Source: Palsa-295 sp963781105
GTDB lineage: Bacteria; Acidobacteriota; Terriglobia; Acidiferrales; UBA7541
Reading direction: 5' to 3'
Length of the DNA stretch: 64,000 nucleotides
NCBI GenBank assembly: GCA_963781105.1
Contig: CAWAED010000012.1
Coordinates: forward strand, 445,130 to 509,129
Shown here: in pieces, positions 52,704 through 61,920 of the stretch
Numbering within the stretch: the stretch's first letter is position 1
How the letters are laid out: the number at the start of each line of letters is the position of its first letter
The notes under the pieces: generated by a model
The model's database searches: none
What the model was told of the DNA's origin: nothing
Seen by the model: the letters and a program-made list of their open reading frames with translations, nothing else
Translations under genes and position numbers: made by a program

Positions 52704-54233
52704 TCAGGCTTCCTGAAGTTCGTGAAAAATGCCGCGAAGCGCCGGATACAGTTGGCGATACGCGCCATAGCGAAGTTTCATTTTGTTTGCGGTGGCGGCG
52801 TCGGGCGCTACGCGCCGCGCTACACGTACGGATTTGTCGCACGCGTCTTCCACCGATGGCCATACGCCAGCACCCACGCCGGCTAGAAGCGCTGCGCCGA
52901 ATGCCGGTCCTTCCTCTGCTTCCACAATCTCGACGCTCATGCCGTATATATCGGCCTGAATCTGCCGCCACAATTCGCTGCGCGCACCGCCTCCGCCCAG
53001 TCGGATGGACTGCGCGGGAATTTTCAGCTCGCGGAAAATTTCAAATGAATCGCGCAGGCTGAAAGCCACTCCTTCCAGAATGGCGCGAACCACGTGGCCG
53101 CGGTGGTGCTGTGCCGTGATGCCGACGAGCGCGCCGCGCGCGCGCGGATCAAGATGCGGCGTGCGTTCCCCCATCAGGTAGGGCGCCCAGAGCAAACCGT
53201 CTGCGCCCGGCGGAGTCTTGGCGGCTTCGGCGGTCAGTCGCTCGTAGGGATCTTCGTGAGGATGCCCACCTGCGGCGCCATTTCCCGCTCCAAATTCATC
53301 GCGAAACCAGCGCAGCGATAGCCCTGCAGCTTGGGTTACGCCCATCACATGCCATCGCTCCGGAACAGCGTGGCAGAAAGTGTGGATGCGGCCGCGCGGA
53401 TCGAGAACGGGGCGGCTGGTTGCCGCAAACACAACGCCGGAAGTTCCAATGGTCGCGCTCACCGCACCGGGGCGCACGATTCCCATCCCCACAGCGCCCG
53501 CAGCCTGATCCCCTGCTCCGACAACCACCGGAGTTCCCGCCAGCAGTCCCGTGGCGGCAGCGCCTTCCTTCGAAATGGTTCCGCTGATTTCGGGTGATTC
53601 AAGCAGCGCGGGAAGCATGCTTTCGCTGATGCCGGACGCATCGAGCATGGGCTTCGACCACTTGCGTTGTGAGACATCGAAGAAAAGTGTGCCGGACGCT
53701 TCGGCGACGTCGATCGCTCGCGCGCCCGTCAGGCGGAAGCGGAAATAATCCTTCGGAAGAAGAATCGTGCGAGCGCGCGACCAAATCTCCGGCTCGTGCT
53801 GCTGCACCCACCATATTTTTGGCAGCGTAAAATTGGTGAGCGCCGGATTTGCGGTGAGTTCGATCAGGCGCTCAGCGCCGATGCGCTGTGTGATTTGCTC
53901 GCACTGCTTGCCGGTGCGCTGGTCGCACCAGATGATTGAGGGTCGCAGAACTTCGCCCGCCGCATCGAGCAGCACGAGCCCATGCATTTGCCCGGTGAGG
54001 CCCACCGCACCAATTTCGCCAGCAGAAGTATGACCTTTTTCGAGGCATGTCTTGATGGCGGCGCAACCCGCACGCCACCAATCGTGCGGCTCCTGTTCGG
54101 CCCAACCGATTTGCGGAGAATGCATGGGAGCATGCTCGGCGGTGGCCGAATTCAGCACACGCCCGCCCTCATCCACCAGCACGGCGCGGGTGCCGCCAGT
54201 GCCCACATCTATTCCCAGAAGTTTCTTCGCCAT
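52704..54233 (-). CDS. xylB: Xylulokinase
   Basis: 509 residues of the FGGY kinase family. The N-terminal phosphate loop is LLGIDVGTGGTRAVLVDE, with MHGLVLLD and IIWCDQRT substrate contacts. The C-terminal domain has SATIGTSGVVFAAT, GLLWAPYLMGERTPHLDPRARG and the ATP-site IRLGGGGARSELWRQIQADI. The QMHG...WCDQR combination is typical of D-xylulose kinases. The start is set at MAKKLLGIDVG (54233); the 36 upstream codons in frame run into galE. It is the last gene of a minus-strand sugar cluster, 20 bp after galE. Confidence 0.9.
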   Translation of the reverse strand: MAKKLLGIDVGTGGTRAVLVDEGGRVLNSATAEHAPMHSPQIGWAEQEPHDWWRAGCAAIKTCLEKGHTSAGEIGAVGLTGQMHGLVLLDAAGEVLRPSIIWCDQRTGKQCEQITQRIGAERLIELTANPALTNFTLPKIWWVQQHEPEIWSRARTILLPKDYFRFRLTGARAIDVAEASGTLFFDVSQRKWSKPMLDASGISESMLPALLESPEISGTISKEGAAATGLLAGTPVVVGAGDQAAGAVGMGIVRPGAVSATIGTSGVVFAATSRPVLDPRGRIHTFCHAVPERWHVMGVTQAAGLSLRWFRDEFGAGNGAAGGHPHEDPYERLTAEAAKTPPGADGLLWAPYLMGERTPHLDPRARGALVGITAQHHRGHVVRAILEGVAFSLRDSFEIFRELKIPAQSIRLGGGGARSELWRQIQADIYGMSVEIVEAEEGPAFGAALLAGVGAGVWPSVEDACDKSVRVARRVAPDAATANKMKLRYGAYRQLYPALRGIFHELQEA

Positions 54234-54253
54234 GAACTCAGGCTTCCTGATGG

Positions 54254-55237
54254 CTACGAGCTGTAACCATGCGGATGCTTTTGCCGCCACTCCCACGCTG
54301 ATTGAATGATGGAGCGCAAGTCGGACTTGTTGGGCGTCCAACCGAGAATGGATTTTGCCTTCGCGGGGTCGGCGACCAAGCGCGGCGGATCGCCAGGACG
54401 CGGAGGCTCAAAACGAATGCGCATGTCGCGCCCGGTGACCTGCCGCGCCGATTCGATTACTTCCAGCACAGAATAACCGTGGCCCGTGCCAAGATTCAGG
54501 AAATCCGATTTACCGCCCTTGCGAAGGTGTCCTAGAGCACGAATGTGCGCGTCAGCAAGATCCGCTACGTGCACGTAGTCGCGAATCGCGGTGCCGTCCG
54601 GCGTCAGATAGTCTTTGCCGAAAACCGGAACTTCAGGCGCGGCTCCCTGCGCGGCCGCCAGGACGTTCGGGATCAGGTGCGATTCCGGCTCATGATGTTC
54701 GCCGCACTTTTCCGTGGCGCCGGCAGCATTGAAATATCGCAGAGCGACGAATTTTAGGCCGTAAGCGCCGTCGTAGGAATCGAGCAAGCGCTCCAAAATC
54801 AATTTCGACCAGCCATACGGATTCACGGGCCATTGCGCGGTCCGCTCGGAAATTGTCGGTTGATCCGATTCTCCGTACGTGGCGCAAGTGGACGAAAACA
54901 CCACGCGGCGCACGCCCGCCTCCACCAGTGCGCTCATGAAGTCGATGCCCTGCCCGACGTTGTTCTCGAAATATTTGGCCGGCTTCTGGACGGACTCGCC
55001 GACATATGCCAGCGCCGCGAAATGGACGCACGATTCGAGTTCGTGTTCGCGCGCAATTCGCGCCAGCAAGGCGCGGTCTCCCACGCGGCCCTCGTAGAAA
55101 GGAATTTCCGGAGCAACAGCTTCGCGGTGGCCGCGCACCAAATCATCCAGCACCACGACGCTCTCGCCTTCCGCTCGCAACAGTTCGACGGTAACGCTGC
55201 CGATGTATCCCGCTCCACCCGTAACTAGAATCGCCAT
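54254..55237 (-). CDS. galE: UDP-glucose 4-epimerase
   Basis: 327 residues of the extended SDR type. The NAD motif is ILVTGGAGYIGSVTVELL. Catalysis involves the serine/threonine in FSSTCATYG and Y-x3-K in NPYGWSK. C-terminal substrate contacts are RYFNAAGA, IRDYVHVADLADAH and GTGHGYSVLEVIE. It interconverts UDP-glucose and UDP-galactose for polysaccharide synthesis or galactose use. It lies in a run of sugar genes (SDR, symporter, small protein, galE, xylB), though a 206-bp gap separates it from the small membrane protein upstream. Confidence 0.92.
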   Translation of the reverse strand: MAILVTGGAGYIGSVTVELLRAEGESVVVLDDLVRGHREAVAPEIPFYEGRVGDRALLARIAREHELESCVHFAALAYVGESVQKPAKYFENNVGQGIDFMSALVEAGVRRVVFSSTCATYGESDQPTISERTAQWPVNPYGWSKLILERLLDSYDGAYGLKFVALRYFNAAGATEKCGEHHEPESHLIPNVLAAAQGAAPEVPVFGKDYLTPDGTAIRDYVHVADLADAHIRALGHLRKGGKSDFLNLGTGHGYSVLEVIESARQVTGRDMRIRFEPPRPGDPPRLVADPAKAKSILGWTPNKSDLRSIIQSAWEWRQKHPHGYSS

Positions 55238-55443
55238 CGAGCTCCCTTTAAGGCCGCAGTTACCGCACAGCGTTGCCAGCGTGCGGCGTATTACTTTACT
55301 ACGCGCCTTCGATCAGACGAGGGCCGAATAAACGCAAGATCAACCTGAGGCTAACCGGAAAATTCAAGCGACGTGCGGTCCGGCCGCGAGCTTTGAGCTG
55401 TCACGGGTATGGCCGGCGCTGTTGTAGGGCGTGCCGGGCGAGA

Positions 55444-55659
55444 TCAGCCGCGGGAGGGTGCGTAGCGAATACAGTAAACCAAGCCAACGACGAGAAGAAG
55501 CGCGCCCCACCAAATTCCGGCGTGCAAACGGAAGAGAACTACCGGAACTGTCGGCGGATGCACGAGTTGATAGAGACCCGCTCCCAGAATCAGCACGCCG
55601 TTGAAAAGAAGCGAAATTCCTATGAAGAACCAGATCGAAATGGGTTCGTCAGATCGCAT
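55444..55659 (-). CDS. Small two-helix membrane protein
   Basis: 71 residues with two membrane segments (ISIWFFIGISLLFNGVLILGAGLYQLV and LFRLHAGIWWGALLLVVGLVYC). It starts MRSDEPIS and ends in a short basic tail. The ATG at 55659 lies five bases after the stop of the solute symporter, so the two are probably co-translated. I recognise similar short proteins next to symporters in related genomes, but not a function; an accessory or stabilising subunit is a guess. Confidence 0.65.
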   Translation of the reverse strand: MRSDEPISIWFFIGISLLFNGVLILGAGLYQLVHPPTVPVVLFRLHAGIWWGALLLVVGLVYCIRYAPSRG

Positions 55660-55664
55660 CAACC

Positions 55665-57368
55665 TCACCAGAAAATAATATTCAGGATGACGAAAACGAC
55701 AGTCACGACCGCCGCCCAAAATGCGGGCCGTCGGTAAAACGAAACTTTGTCTTCGAAAGGAATCTCCGTCGCGCCATACACCAAGCCCGCTAATTCGGCT
55801 TCGGGCTTAGGCTTAGTGAGCAGGCTGACGATAACGGTCACGACAACGCAGATGATCCACGACCAAAGTCCGCGATACATATTTTCCGCCATGTCGCGCG
55901 CATCGCTGGAAAGCGCCACGTAACGCAACGCAGAGGGATCCACATGAACCCAGGCCCACATTCCAATGGACGACGCTGTGCCCGCAAACAATCCCCAGAA
56001 TCCGCCCGCAGGCGAGGCGCGTCTCCACAACATGCCGAGGATCACCGTGCCGAAAAGCGGCGCCACGAAGAAACTGAAGAGCGCCTGCACATAATCCATG
56101 ATGCTGAGGAACTGCATCACCAGGTACGCCGTGCCGATACTGATGATTACGCCGACCACCGTGGACCAGCGGCCCATCAAAACGTAGTGCGCGTCGCTGG
56201 CCTTTTTCTTGATCAGCGGCGCATAGATGTCGTAGGTCCACACCGTCGAAAACGCGCTCACGTTGCCGGCCATTCCGGACATGAACCCAGCGATCAGCGC
56301 GGTCACGCCCAGACCAAGCAAGCCGGGCCCGCAATAGCGCGCCAGCATCAGCGGCAGGACTTCGTTGTAGCTGTGGCCGCCGGTGGCCACCGCAGTTGCC
56401 TCGCCCGTCAGCTTGAACGGCAAAACCGCCAGACCCAGCAGGCCCGGCAGAATCACGATAAAAGGCACGAACATTTTGAAAGCCGCGCCGATGATCGGAG
56501 CCATCTTCGCGGCACGCAGGTCTTTCGCGGCCAGCACGCGCTGCACGACGAGAAAGTCAGTGGTCCAATACGCGAAGGAAATTACAAAGGCGAGACCGAA
56601 AACGATGCCGGTCCAGTGAATGCCCATGGGATTGCCTTTGAACGACCCGAGTGTGGACCACAAGTGCGTGTATTCGACGGACGCATTCTGCGCGACTTTT
56701 AGCTGCAGCTGTTTCCAGCCGCCCGCCTCGATCAATCCGAGAATCGGGATCAACAGCGCGCCGGCCCAGATAAGGACGAATTGCAGGACTTCGTTAAAAA
56801 TCGCGGAGCGTAGTCCGCCGAGCGTGACGTAAACCGCCACCGTGATCGAGGAAACCCAGATGCTGAAGTTGATGTCCCATCCCAGCACCACCTTCATCAC
56901 CAGCGCCATCGCGTACATATTGATGCCGCTCATCAACACGGTCATGAACGCGAAGGAAATCGCGGAAAGTGCGCGGCTGGATTCGCCGAAGCGCAGCTTC
57001 AAATACCCCGGAACGGAATGCGTCTTGGAGATGTAGTAGAACGGCATCATCACCAGGCCAAGAAACAACATGGCCGGGATTGCGCCGATCCAATACCAAT
57101 GCGTCGCCAGGATTCCGTACTGATAGGAGGCGGCCGCCCAGCCCATCAACTCAAGCGCGCCTAGATTTGCGGAAAGGAAACTGAGGCCGGCGATCCATGC
57201 CGTCATTTCCCGGCCCGCTAAGAAAAAATCCTCGCCAGTGTTGGAACGGCCCTTCAGATAAAAGCCAATCGCCAGAACGAGAACAAAATAGAAAACGACG
57301 ATTACCAGATCAACGAAGGAAAGATGGACGAGCCTTGGACCCGTGAGTGAGGCGAAGGTTATGGTCAT
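55665..57368 (-). CDS. Sodium:solute symporter (SSS family), sugar-type
   Basis: 567 residues with about 13-14 membrane helices. The first helix (VIVVFYFVLVLAIGFYLKGRSNTGEDFFLAGR) and the second with LSFLSANLGALELMGWAAASYQYG belong to the SGLT-like branch, which uses a sodium gradient to bring in sugars or polyols. The sequence GLRSAIFNEVLQF in the middle is also typical of the family. Neighbours (fucose-dehydrogenase-like SDR, xylulokinase, galE) point to a sugar substrate, but it cannot be named. Confidence 0.9.
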   Translation of the reverse strand: MTITFASLTGPRLVHLSFVDLVIVVFYFVLVLAIGFYLKGRSNTGEDFFLAGREMTAWIAGLSFLSANLGALELMGWAAASYQYGILATHWYWIGAIPAMLFLGLVMMPFYYISKTHSVPGYLKLRFGESSRALSAISFAFMTVLMSGINMYAMALVMKVVLGWDINFSIWVSSITVAVYVTLGGLRSAIFNEVLQFVLIWAGALLIPILGLIEAGGWKQLQLKVAQNASVEYTHLWSTLGSFKGNPMGIHWTGIVFGLAFVISFAYWTTDFLVVQRVLAAKDLRAAKMAPIIGAAFKMFVPFIVILPGLLGLAVLPFKLTGEATAVATGGHSYNEVLPLMLARYCGPGLLGLGVTALIAGFMSGMAGNVSAFSTVWTYDIYAPLIKKKASDAHYVLMGRWSTVVGVIISIGTAYLVMQFLSIMDYVQALFSFFVAPLFGTVILGMLWRRASPAGGFWGLFAGTASSIGMWAWVHVDPSALRYVALSSDARDMAENMYRGLWSWIICVVVTVIVSLLTKPKPEAELAGLVYGATEIPFEDKVSFYRRPAFWAAVVTVVFVILNIIFW

Positions 57369-57428
57369 CGCTCGTTGTGGAACGGTCCTCTCGCCACCGA
57401 CGTCATTCTTCGCATCCTTTATTACAGG

Positions 57429-58211
57429 CTATGTAAGCGCGCGGTCCAGGTGCGTGTATCCCGCGTCGACGAAAACATGCTGGGCCGTGATGTGGCTCGC
57501 TTGCTCGGAAATCAAAAACAAAACCATCGCGGCGATCTCCGCGGGCGTGGTCATGCGCCGGCCGAGCGGTATTTTCGCCACAATGTCCGCGAGCTTTTTC
57601 TGTGGATCTCCAAAGGTTGACAGCCATTGCTGGTAGAGCGGCGTCTGCACCTCGGCAGGGATTACGGCATTTACCCGAATGCCGTCAGGCAGCAACTCCG
57701 CCGCCCATTCGCGCGTGAGCGCCAGAATCGCGCCCTTCGAAGCCACGTATCCGGACGTTCCGCCCTGCCCGGTGACGGCGGTTTTCGAGCCGATATTGAC
57801 GATCGAGCCGCGCGATTTCTTGAGTGCCGGCAACGCGTAATGCGCGAACGCGTAAAAATGCACCAGGTTGCGCGAAAGTGACGCGACAAAATTCTCGGGA
57901 CTGCCGTGCTCGAGACCCACTTTGTCGTTCACTCCGGCATTGTTCACCAGCGCGTCTATCCGGCCGAACTTGCCAAGCGTCTGTTCCACCGCGTTGGCGC
58001 AAGCTTGCGGCGTGGAAATTTCCGCGATGATTACTTGGCTCTCCACGCCGCTGGTAAGCAACTCCGCCTGCAACCTTGCGGCGGCTTCGCTGTCGCGGTC
58101 AACGATGACGGGGATTGCGCCTTCTGCCGCGCAGCCCCGCACGATGGCTTCGCCAATACCTTTGGCGCCGCCGGTCACCACCGTTACCTTGCCGTTCAGT
58201 TTCAGGTCCAT
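57429..58211 (-). CDS. SDR oxidoreductase, L-fucose dehydrogenase-like
   Basis: 260 residues. The cofactor motif is VVTGGAKGIGEAIVRG, NNAG is present, and the catalytic serine precedes Y-x3-K in SGYVASKGA. Distinctive sequences (GSPENFVASLSRNLVHFY, ALTREWAAELLPDGIRVNAVIPAEVQTPLY, and the C-terminal FVDAGYTHLDRALT) match my memory of bacterial L-fucose dehydrogenases that start the non-phosphorylative fucose path. It is the first gene of the sugar cluster, 60 bp before the symporter. Other 6-deoxy-hexoses or pentoses remain possible substrates. Confidence 0.85.
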   Translation of the reverse strand: MDLKLNGKVTVVTGGAKGIGEAIVRGCAAEGAIPVIVDRDSEAAARLQAELLTSGVESQVIIAEISTPQACANAVEQTLGKFGRIDALVNNAGVNDKVGLEHGSPENFVASLSRNLVHFYAFAHYALPALKKSRGSIVNIGSKTAVTGQGGTSGYVASKGAILALTREWAAELLPDGIRVNAVIPAEVQTPLYQQWLSTFGDPQKKLADIVAKIPLGRRMTTPAEIAAMVLFLISEQASHITAQHVFVDAGYTHLDRALT

Positions 58212-58524
58212 AGGTTAACCGCGCAAATTAAAGAAGCCTCCATCCACGGAACGTCAATATGCATTGCCGTTCGACAACGAGCGAAGGCCGCAAGGTATCG
58301 TTCTGCGTCGCTCGACCAAGCGACCGCGCGCTTAGATTCTAGAGGATTTTGAACAAGCCCAGCAAATGTTGATCGCGCGAATTGCTTGAGCCGATCCGTC
58401 GACAGCGAGAGTACAGCACAAAATGGTCGCGCGAGCGTTTCTAACCGCCCAGCAATCGGCGCTTCGTCACAACCCATCGGTTTTGTTTGGCGACTCGATG
58501 CCGTGTACTATGTTCTGAACGCAG
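58212..58524. other. Intergenic region before the tRNA gene
   Basis: 313 bp between the SDR gene and the tRNA. No supported frame, palindrome or clear promoter. It marks the end of the conserved chromosomal block. Confidence 0.45.
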
Positions 58525-58625
<101 letters not shown>

Positions 58626-58816
58626 ACAATTATTAAAATTAATTTCTAATTCTCGTCACGTCGTAATATCCCGCAAAGCCCCGTCGGAAAATGGTTTGAG
58701 GCATCTGGGTAACAGCTCGCGGTGTCGTTCCTGAGCCGCTCACACATTCAATCCGATGAAATCCGGAAATACGGCATGCTGTGCTTGTGACGCGCCTGTG
58801 ACGAGCAAGGAATGCT

Positions 58817-59164
58817 ATGTCTGTATCAATAAAGATTGCGACAGTCGATTCGCTCGGAATTCAATTCATTTCGCTTCACGAAGGGGTAGATACTTCGACG
58901 CCGAACGGCAGACCAGTCTTTGAGATATTCGCAAGCATTGCTGAATTTGAGCGGGAATTGATTCGGGAGCGGGTACGCTCTGGTTTGGCTGCGGCCCGAG
59001 CCCGCGCGAGGCGGCTTGGCCGTCCGAGATGTATCGTGGATGTCGCCAGAGTCGAAGCGCTGCAGGCTGAAGGACGATCCTGGCGAGCTGTCGCCCGAGA
59101 ATTCAATATCGGGACTGCTCGCTCGGCTCTCCTAACCCGGCAAAAACTGAAGTTGCGGTCATAG
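58817..59164 (+). pseudogene. Serine recombinase fragment lacking the catalytic N-terminus
   Basis: 115 residues. The sequence FISLHEGVDTSTPNGRPVFEIFASIAEFERELIRERVRSGLAAARARARRLGRPR is the end of a Pin/Hin-type resolvase catalytic domain with its long E helix. RVEALQAEGRSWRAVAREFNIGTAR is the helix-turn-helix. The first ~75-85 residues, including the catalytic serine and YARVS region, are missing, and nothing resembling them precedes the ATG at 58817. It is therefore a 5'-truncated remnant, 190 bp beyond the tRNA end. Confidence 0.75.
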
Positions 59165-59257
59165 TGCCTTTCAACGGAAGCCTTAATTGACCTCTTTCTA
59201 TTCTTCCGATAGCCTCGATCCGCCTCGGAACGTCGGAAATTGGGAGTAATGGCGTAA

Positions 59258-60361
59258 ATGGCAAGTCGCCGATCTGATGCGGACATCGCGATCATACTAG
59301 GGGCAGGTGCAAGCGTACCTCCCTTGGTCGGTCAGCAGGACCTTGTTGAATCCTTATTGGGAGCCCGTGGGGACCCCCGAATACGGCCTGCGCAGCTTTA
59401 CGTGCGGCGGACGTTTAAGGGTCTTAGCAACCAAGGTTCTCCAAAGGGAATTCTAAGATTCGAGGATGTCGTCGGTCCGCTAGAAATCGCAGAGTCCGAA
59501 GAATATTGGTTTCACTTCGGCGGAAGAATTGAGAACGAGCGGGATCGCATCCTAACCAACAGACGGGTGCTTGACTCGCTGGATACTTGGGTGGCGATGT
59601 CTCTCGACCCGCCCAGCCTCCCGCAACCTTCTAATAGGGTGGTCCGAAGTGAATCCTCGGCTGGTTCCAGTTTTGAAGATTTCTACAAGCCTCAAGTCGA
59701 TTCTCCGCTCTGTTACGCAAGATTAGTCTCATTTCTGAATCAAGAACAACTCCTCGCGAAGGCAATGTTTGTTTCAATGAACTACGACATTCTGCTGGAC
59801 CGCGTCTTGAACGTCTCTTCAGAATTTTTCCCGGACTACGACCTTGAGGATTTTGTGAAAGAACGAGGCCTGTCCGAGGAACGATTACGCAAGGCTCCGG
59901 TAAAACTCTTGAAACTCCACGGCTCGCTTAATTGGCGAATGTGCGAAAGCTGTCACTTGCTGCGAGAGACTGGGAATACCGTGGTATGGCCGCAGAGCCA
60001 ATGCAACGACTGTGGGAACAAGGTGGCAAGGCCAATGCTAATTAGGCCCACTCTACTGAAGGACTTTCGTCATCGCGTTTGGCGCGACGTGTGGAGAAAA
60101 GCTGGACACGTGCTAGCGAGTGCTTCGAAGTGGATTTTCATCGGATATAGTTTGCCCATGGCGGATGTCTGGATGCTTCGACTCCTCGCGCAGTCTGCTA
60201 GATCGGGAGGTGCGGATGTTCACCAAAGAAAAATTACTGTTGTTAATCCCGATCCGGACGTATCGAGCCGATTCAAACTCTTATTTCCGGGCGCGGTTGG
60301 TCGTCAAGAGGATTTCCAGTCTTGGGTTCAGGGGTGCGTTTCTGCAGGTGAACTTCTGTGA
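59258..60361 (+). CDS. SIR2-like domain protein with zinc ribbon
   Basis: 367 residues. The Rossmann phosphate loop is IILGAGASVP (GAGAS 15-19). FVSMNYD (173-177) supplies the family N-x-D, and LLKLHGSLNW holds the general-base-type histidine H221. A C-x2-C ... C-x2-C ribbon (C229, C232, C249, C252) follows, then WIFIGYSLPMADVWML (293-306) and VVNPD (328-332). These are the marks of the bacterial SIR2-like family, many of which deplete NAD+ to stop phage infection. No signal or membrane segment. It lies among damaged restriction genes and is the only unbroken gene of the island. The biochemical role (NADase versus deacetylase) is inferred. Confidence 0.8.
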   Translation: MASRRSDADIAIILGAGASVPPLVGQQDLVESLLGARGDPRIRPAQLYVRRTFKGLSNQGSPKGILRFEDVVGPLEIAESEEYWFHFGGRIENERDRILTNRRVLDSLDTWVAMSLDPPSLPQPSNRVVRSESSAGSSFEDFYKPQVDSPLCYARLVSFLNQEQLLAKAMFVSMNYDILLDRVLNVSSEFFPDYDLEDFVKERGLSEERLRKAPVKLLKLHGSLNWRMCESCHLLRETGNTVVWPQSQCNDCGNKVARPMLIRPTLLKDFRHRVWRDVWRKAGHVLASASKWIFIGYSLPMADVWMLRLLAQSARSGGADVHQRKITVVNPDPDVSSRFKLLFPGAVGRQEDFQSWVQGCVSAGELL

Positions 60362-60669
60362 CCGCTAAAACATTAATGGGGGGCCGCCTCCCGGCGGACA
60401 CCCCCATTTATGATAGCTCGATAAACCATTATACTCTCGCTTTGATCTCTGCACAACACCGTCCCTTACGAGTTGCAGCCAAGGTAGCAGTGAACACTGC
60501 GGTTCAGCTGCCAGAGGCGTGCGAAAATCGTTCCAAAACGGCGGGTGCTAACGCATTCATCTTACAACAGATTCGCATCTGCCGGAGTATGGGCGTAAAA
60601 GCGTTGATTCTCGAACACCTGGCGGTTTTAGAGCATAATTTGCGCACAAAAGACATTCCGCTCGCCTGA
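60358..60669 (+). CDS. Possible small open frame after the SIR2-like gene
   Basis: A 103-codon frame begins at a GTG that overlaps the stop of the SIR2-like gene (GTGA), the arrangement seen in coupled operons. Its product has no recognisable domain or membrane segment. Against it: a strong hairpin lies within its first 17 codons and its composition is ordinary. It could equally be untranslated trailer between two convergent genes. Confidence 0.22.
   Translation: MTAKTLMGGRLPADTPIYDSSINHYTLALISAQHRPLRVAAKVAVNTAVQLPEACENRSKTAGANAFILQQIRICRSMGVKALILEHLAVLEHNLRTKDIPLA
60375..60408. repeat. GC-rich two-level hairpin
   Basis: Outer stem AATGGGGG (60375-60382) with CCCCCATT (60401-60408); inner stem CCGCC (60384-60388) with GGCGG (60393-60397); loop TCCC. 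It lies 14 bp after the SIR2-like stop. It lacks the T run of an intrinsic terminator on either strand but could still act as one, or be a repeat element. Confidence 0.5.
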
Positions 60670-60673
60670 TCGG

Positions 60674-61906
60674 CTATAAATTCATCTCGCGCTGTTCGGG
60701 TTCAGGTTCATCTTCATCCACTCCGCCGCGCTCTTCAGCAGTCGGCCGGGGTAGTTCATTGGCGCCGAAGGTCTCGCCTGAAATGATCTCATCGAAGCCG
60801 GCCTTCAACTCGGGCAACATCGCTATGGTCGCTTCCAAGACCCAAAGCAGCTCCAACAGCTCTCTGGTTACATCGGCAGTCCAGCGTTCAGGGCGAAGTC
60901 TGTCCAAGGGTGAAGACGAACGTCCAGCGCCCGCTTTCATTCGGTAGCTCAGCCACGATTCGACAATCGGCAATCCCGACACCTTGAATTGCCAGATAGC
61001 TACGGACACTGGACCGAAGATGCCCTCACCAACCTGTAGGACTTCCGTTGTAGAGTCGTAGGAGAAGTTTTCTGGGTAGCCTTCTGAGCTGGTGGGCACT
61101 CCGCGATGACATCGGGCGCTGCCTTGAGGAATCCTAAAGCCCTGGCGGCGAGGAGGGGCGAAACGTTCGCCATAAGTGTGAAACCAGATTAGTCTTCGGC
61201 CCAATTCTGCGACGCGCAGAAACAGAGCGCTATCCCTGCAGATCGGCAGTCGGGGACCAGGGATGGTCAGCTCCTCGCTGAAAATCTCCACATAAGCGGG
61301 TGTAGCCAACACCGCGTATGCATAGCAGAAAAAGTTTTGTGCCGAAATGTCCCGTCCGAAAGCACTGCTGAGCGTTCGCAACAAGTTCCGCGAAATATTA
61401 GGCTGCGTGGCGGCCGCATCACGATATAGCGGGATTACATCTTTGCCGCCGAAAGAGCCCCGAAAGTGATGAAGGTCCGGCAGGAACGAGGTGGCCGTCG
61501 CTGCAGGTCCAAGCCCCAGCACTCCAGTCAGTAAGCTCGTGAGATAAATTTGGTCACGACTGTGTGCGGACCAAAGCTGCGGACGCGGGCGATCGCAAAG
61601 TCGTGCGTCGGGCAGGATCCACCGGCGATCGAAACTGCGAAATGCGTATCGAACTGGCTCCGGCGGAGGTGAGTTACTGGGAAGTTCGGAAATCGCGGGG
61701 AGCCGCTCGTGGTTGTCCGATAGAGATTCGTAATGTCCGGTTGCCTTTCGTGCAGCTGTTTCTCTCAAAAGTGGCCCCCGGCTGTCAGGCGGGTGACTGA
61801 GAAGGACCCCCCATCTCTCTTCCAAGAGTTCTCTGGATTCTCCGATGGGCCACGTTCGTTTGAATTGAACACCGGAATGCTGCCACGGGAAAAGGTCTGT
61901 AATCAA
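60674..61906 (-). pseudogene. C-terminal fragment of a type ISP restriction-modification enzyme
   Basis: 410 codons with no ATG at the expected position (a TTG at 61906 opens the frame). ITDLFPWQHSGVQFKRTWPI, VRYAFRSFDRRWILPDARL, RPQLWSAHSRDQIYLTSLL, HFRGSFGGKDVIPLYRDAAA and LIWFHTYGERFAPP match my memory of the specificity/C-terminal domain of single-chain type ISP enzymes (LlaBIII/LlaGI relatives), normally preceded by about 1000 residues of nuclease, helicase and methyltransferase. None of that is present upstream; homology stops within ~20 bp of where an oppositely oriented HNH remnant begins. It should be inactive. Confidence 0.8.
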
Positions 61907-61920
61907 AGGCCAATCGAACC

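Noticed and set aside
58202..58477. Minus-strand open frame before the tRNA gene
   Set aside because: No start signal or recognisable domain; it overlaps the SDR start and looks like random open sequence.
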